From TA-21 sp035620895 (GTDB lineage: Archaea; Thermoproteota; Nitrososphaeria; Nitrososphaerales; Nitrososphaeraceae): a stretch of 64,000 bases of DNA. A program made the position numbers and the translations under genes. The DNA lies in contig DASPFY010000009.1 in the NCBI GenBank assembly GCA_035620895.1, forward strand, positions 124,001 through 188,000, written 5' to 3'. Shown here one piece after another: positions 63,701 to 64,000 of this stretch. The number at the start of each line of letters is the position of its first letter. Position 1 is the stretch's first letter. The notes under the pieces are model-generated. The model was not told the DNA's origin, ran no database searches, and was given only the letters and a program-made list of their open reading frames with translations.

Positions 63701-64000
63701 TTATTTATTTTTCGGTCTTAAAAAGGGACTAACGATTGATCTGTTAGGAGAATACTTGGTTCGAATATATTCTATAATTTCAGAGAGAGGAGTACCTGGG
63801 CCAAAGTTTCCATAGATGCCGCGTTTCTCCAGTAATTTCTTGTCCTTCTGAGGCATTATTCCACCGCCAATTACTAGAATTTCTTGTCCTCCTCTTTTAT
63901 TTAGTAAAGACCTGACTCTTGGAAAAAGCGTCATATGTGCTCCATTCAGTAAGCTCAAAGCGATAACATCGACATCTTCCTGAATTGCAATATTTGCAAC
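63701..64000 (-). CDS. B12-binding domain of methylmalonyl-CoA mutase (N-terminus beyond window)
   Basis: 100 codons visible, entering from the right edge. QEDVDVIALSLLNGAHMTLF, EILVIGGGIMPQKDKKLLEK and GNFGPGTPLSEIIEYI match the C-terminal cobalamin domain; the DxHxxG lies further upstream, outside the window. In Thaumarchaeota this subunit serves the 3-hydroxypropionate/4-hydroxybutyrate cycle, interconverting methylmalonyl- and succinyl-CoA. Whether it is a separate small subunit or a fused C-terminus cannot be seen here. Confidence 0.8.
   Translation of the reverse strand, partial: VANIAIQEDVDVIALSLLNGAHMTLFPRVRSLLNKRGGQEILVIGGGIMPQKDKKLLEKRGIYGNFGPGTPLSEIIEYIRTKYSPNRSIVSPFLRPKNK

Overview
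The window looks like a chromosome segment of an ammonia-oxidising archaeon of the class Nitrososphaeria (Thaumarchaeota), closest in style to Nitrososphaera/Nitrosocosmicus. It is AT-rich and has archaeal TATA-like boxes close to start codons, with many TTG/GTG starts. Archaeal core genes are present: HerA-NurA, the proteasome alpha subunit, a CDC48 ATPase, zinc-ribbon microproteins, and a B12-domain fragment of methylmalonyl-CoA mutase at the right edge. A class III PHA synthase and numerous secreted proteins fit the same group. No amo genes, rRNA or complete tRNA were seen, so the placement is inferred from gene families.

Layout. 1-2.8 kb: HerA-NurA end-resection pair. 3-10.6 kb: secreted or membrane proteins (metallo-beta-lactamase fold, Kelch, Asp-box), a methyltransferase and a winged-helix regulator. 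11-20.7 kb: unknown membrane proteins, an EF-Tu-like protein without a P-loop, a class III nucleotide cyclase with altered catalytic residues, a glycosyltransferase, a universal stress protein (USP), a TMEM175-type channel and an orphan secreted Cache sensor. 21-23.4 kb: small secreted proteins followed by decayed NTF2-like and NHL genes. 23.5-27.4 kb: a five-gene minus-strand operon with a CarH-like B12-binding protein, a membrane-anchored SDR, two membrane proteins and a UV pyrimidine-dimer glycosylase. 27.8-31.7 kb: DUF1326 protein, secreted Ig-like protein and multicopper oxidase. 32-48.4 kb: ion and stress block (CPA2 antiporter, ClC with CBS domains, NhaD/ArsB-type transporter, USPs, DM13 protein, RHH-MEDS regulator, proteasome alpha). 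48.4-54 kb: accessory region with integrase remnant, polysaccharide deacetylase, FG-GAP adhesin-like protein and pseudogenes. 55-64 kb: PHA synthase, P-type ATPase, integrase remnant, zinc ribbons, CDC48, Hsp20 and the mutase fragment.

Two signals stand out. First, the B12/UV operon: its central protein keeps the Wx9EH and ExHxxG features of the CarH photoreceptor but has no MerR DNA-binding domain, and it is co-directional with a pyrimidine-dimer glycosylase. This suggests a light-sensing or UV-response unit. Second, at least fourteen intergenic copies of a repeat with the core CGGGCCCGGAGGGAT, all in the same orientation, each followed by one of four palindromic tails. Two copies sit directly upstream of degenerate tyrosine recombinases.

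Pseudogene load is high: two USPs, SPFH, Na/Ca exchanger, NHL, NTF2-like, antiporter tail, two integrases and a beta-propeller tail. It clusters in the same intervals as the repeats, which points to active turnover of accessory DNA here.
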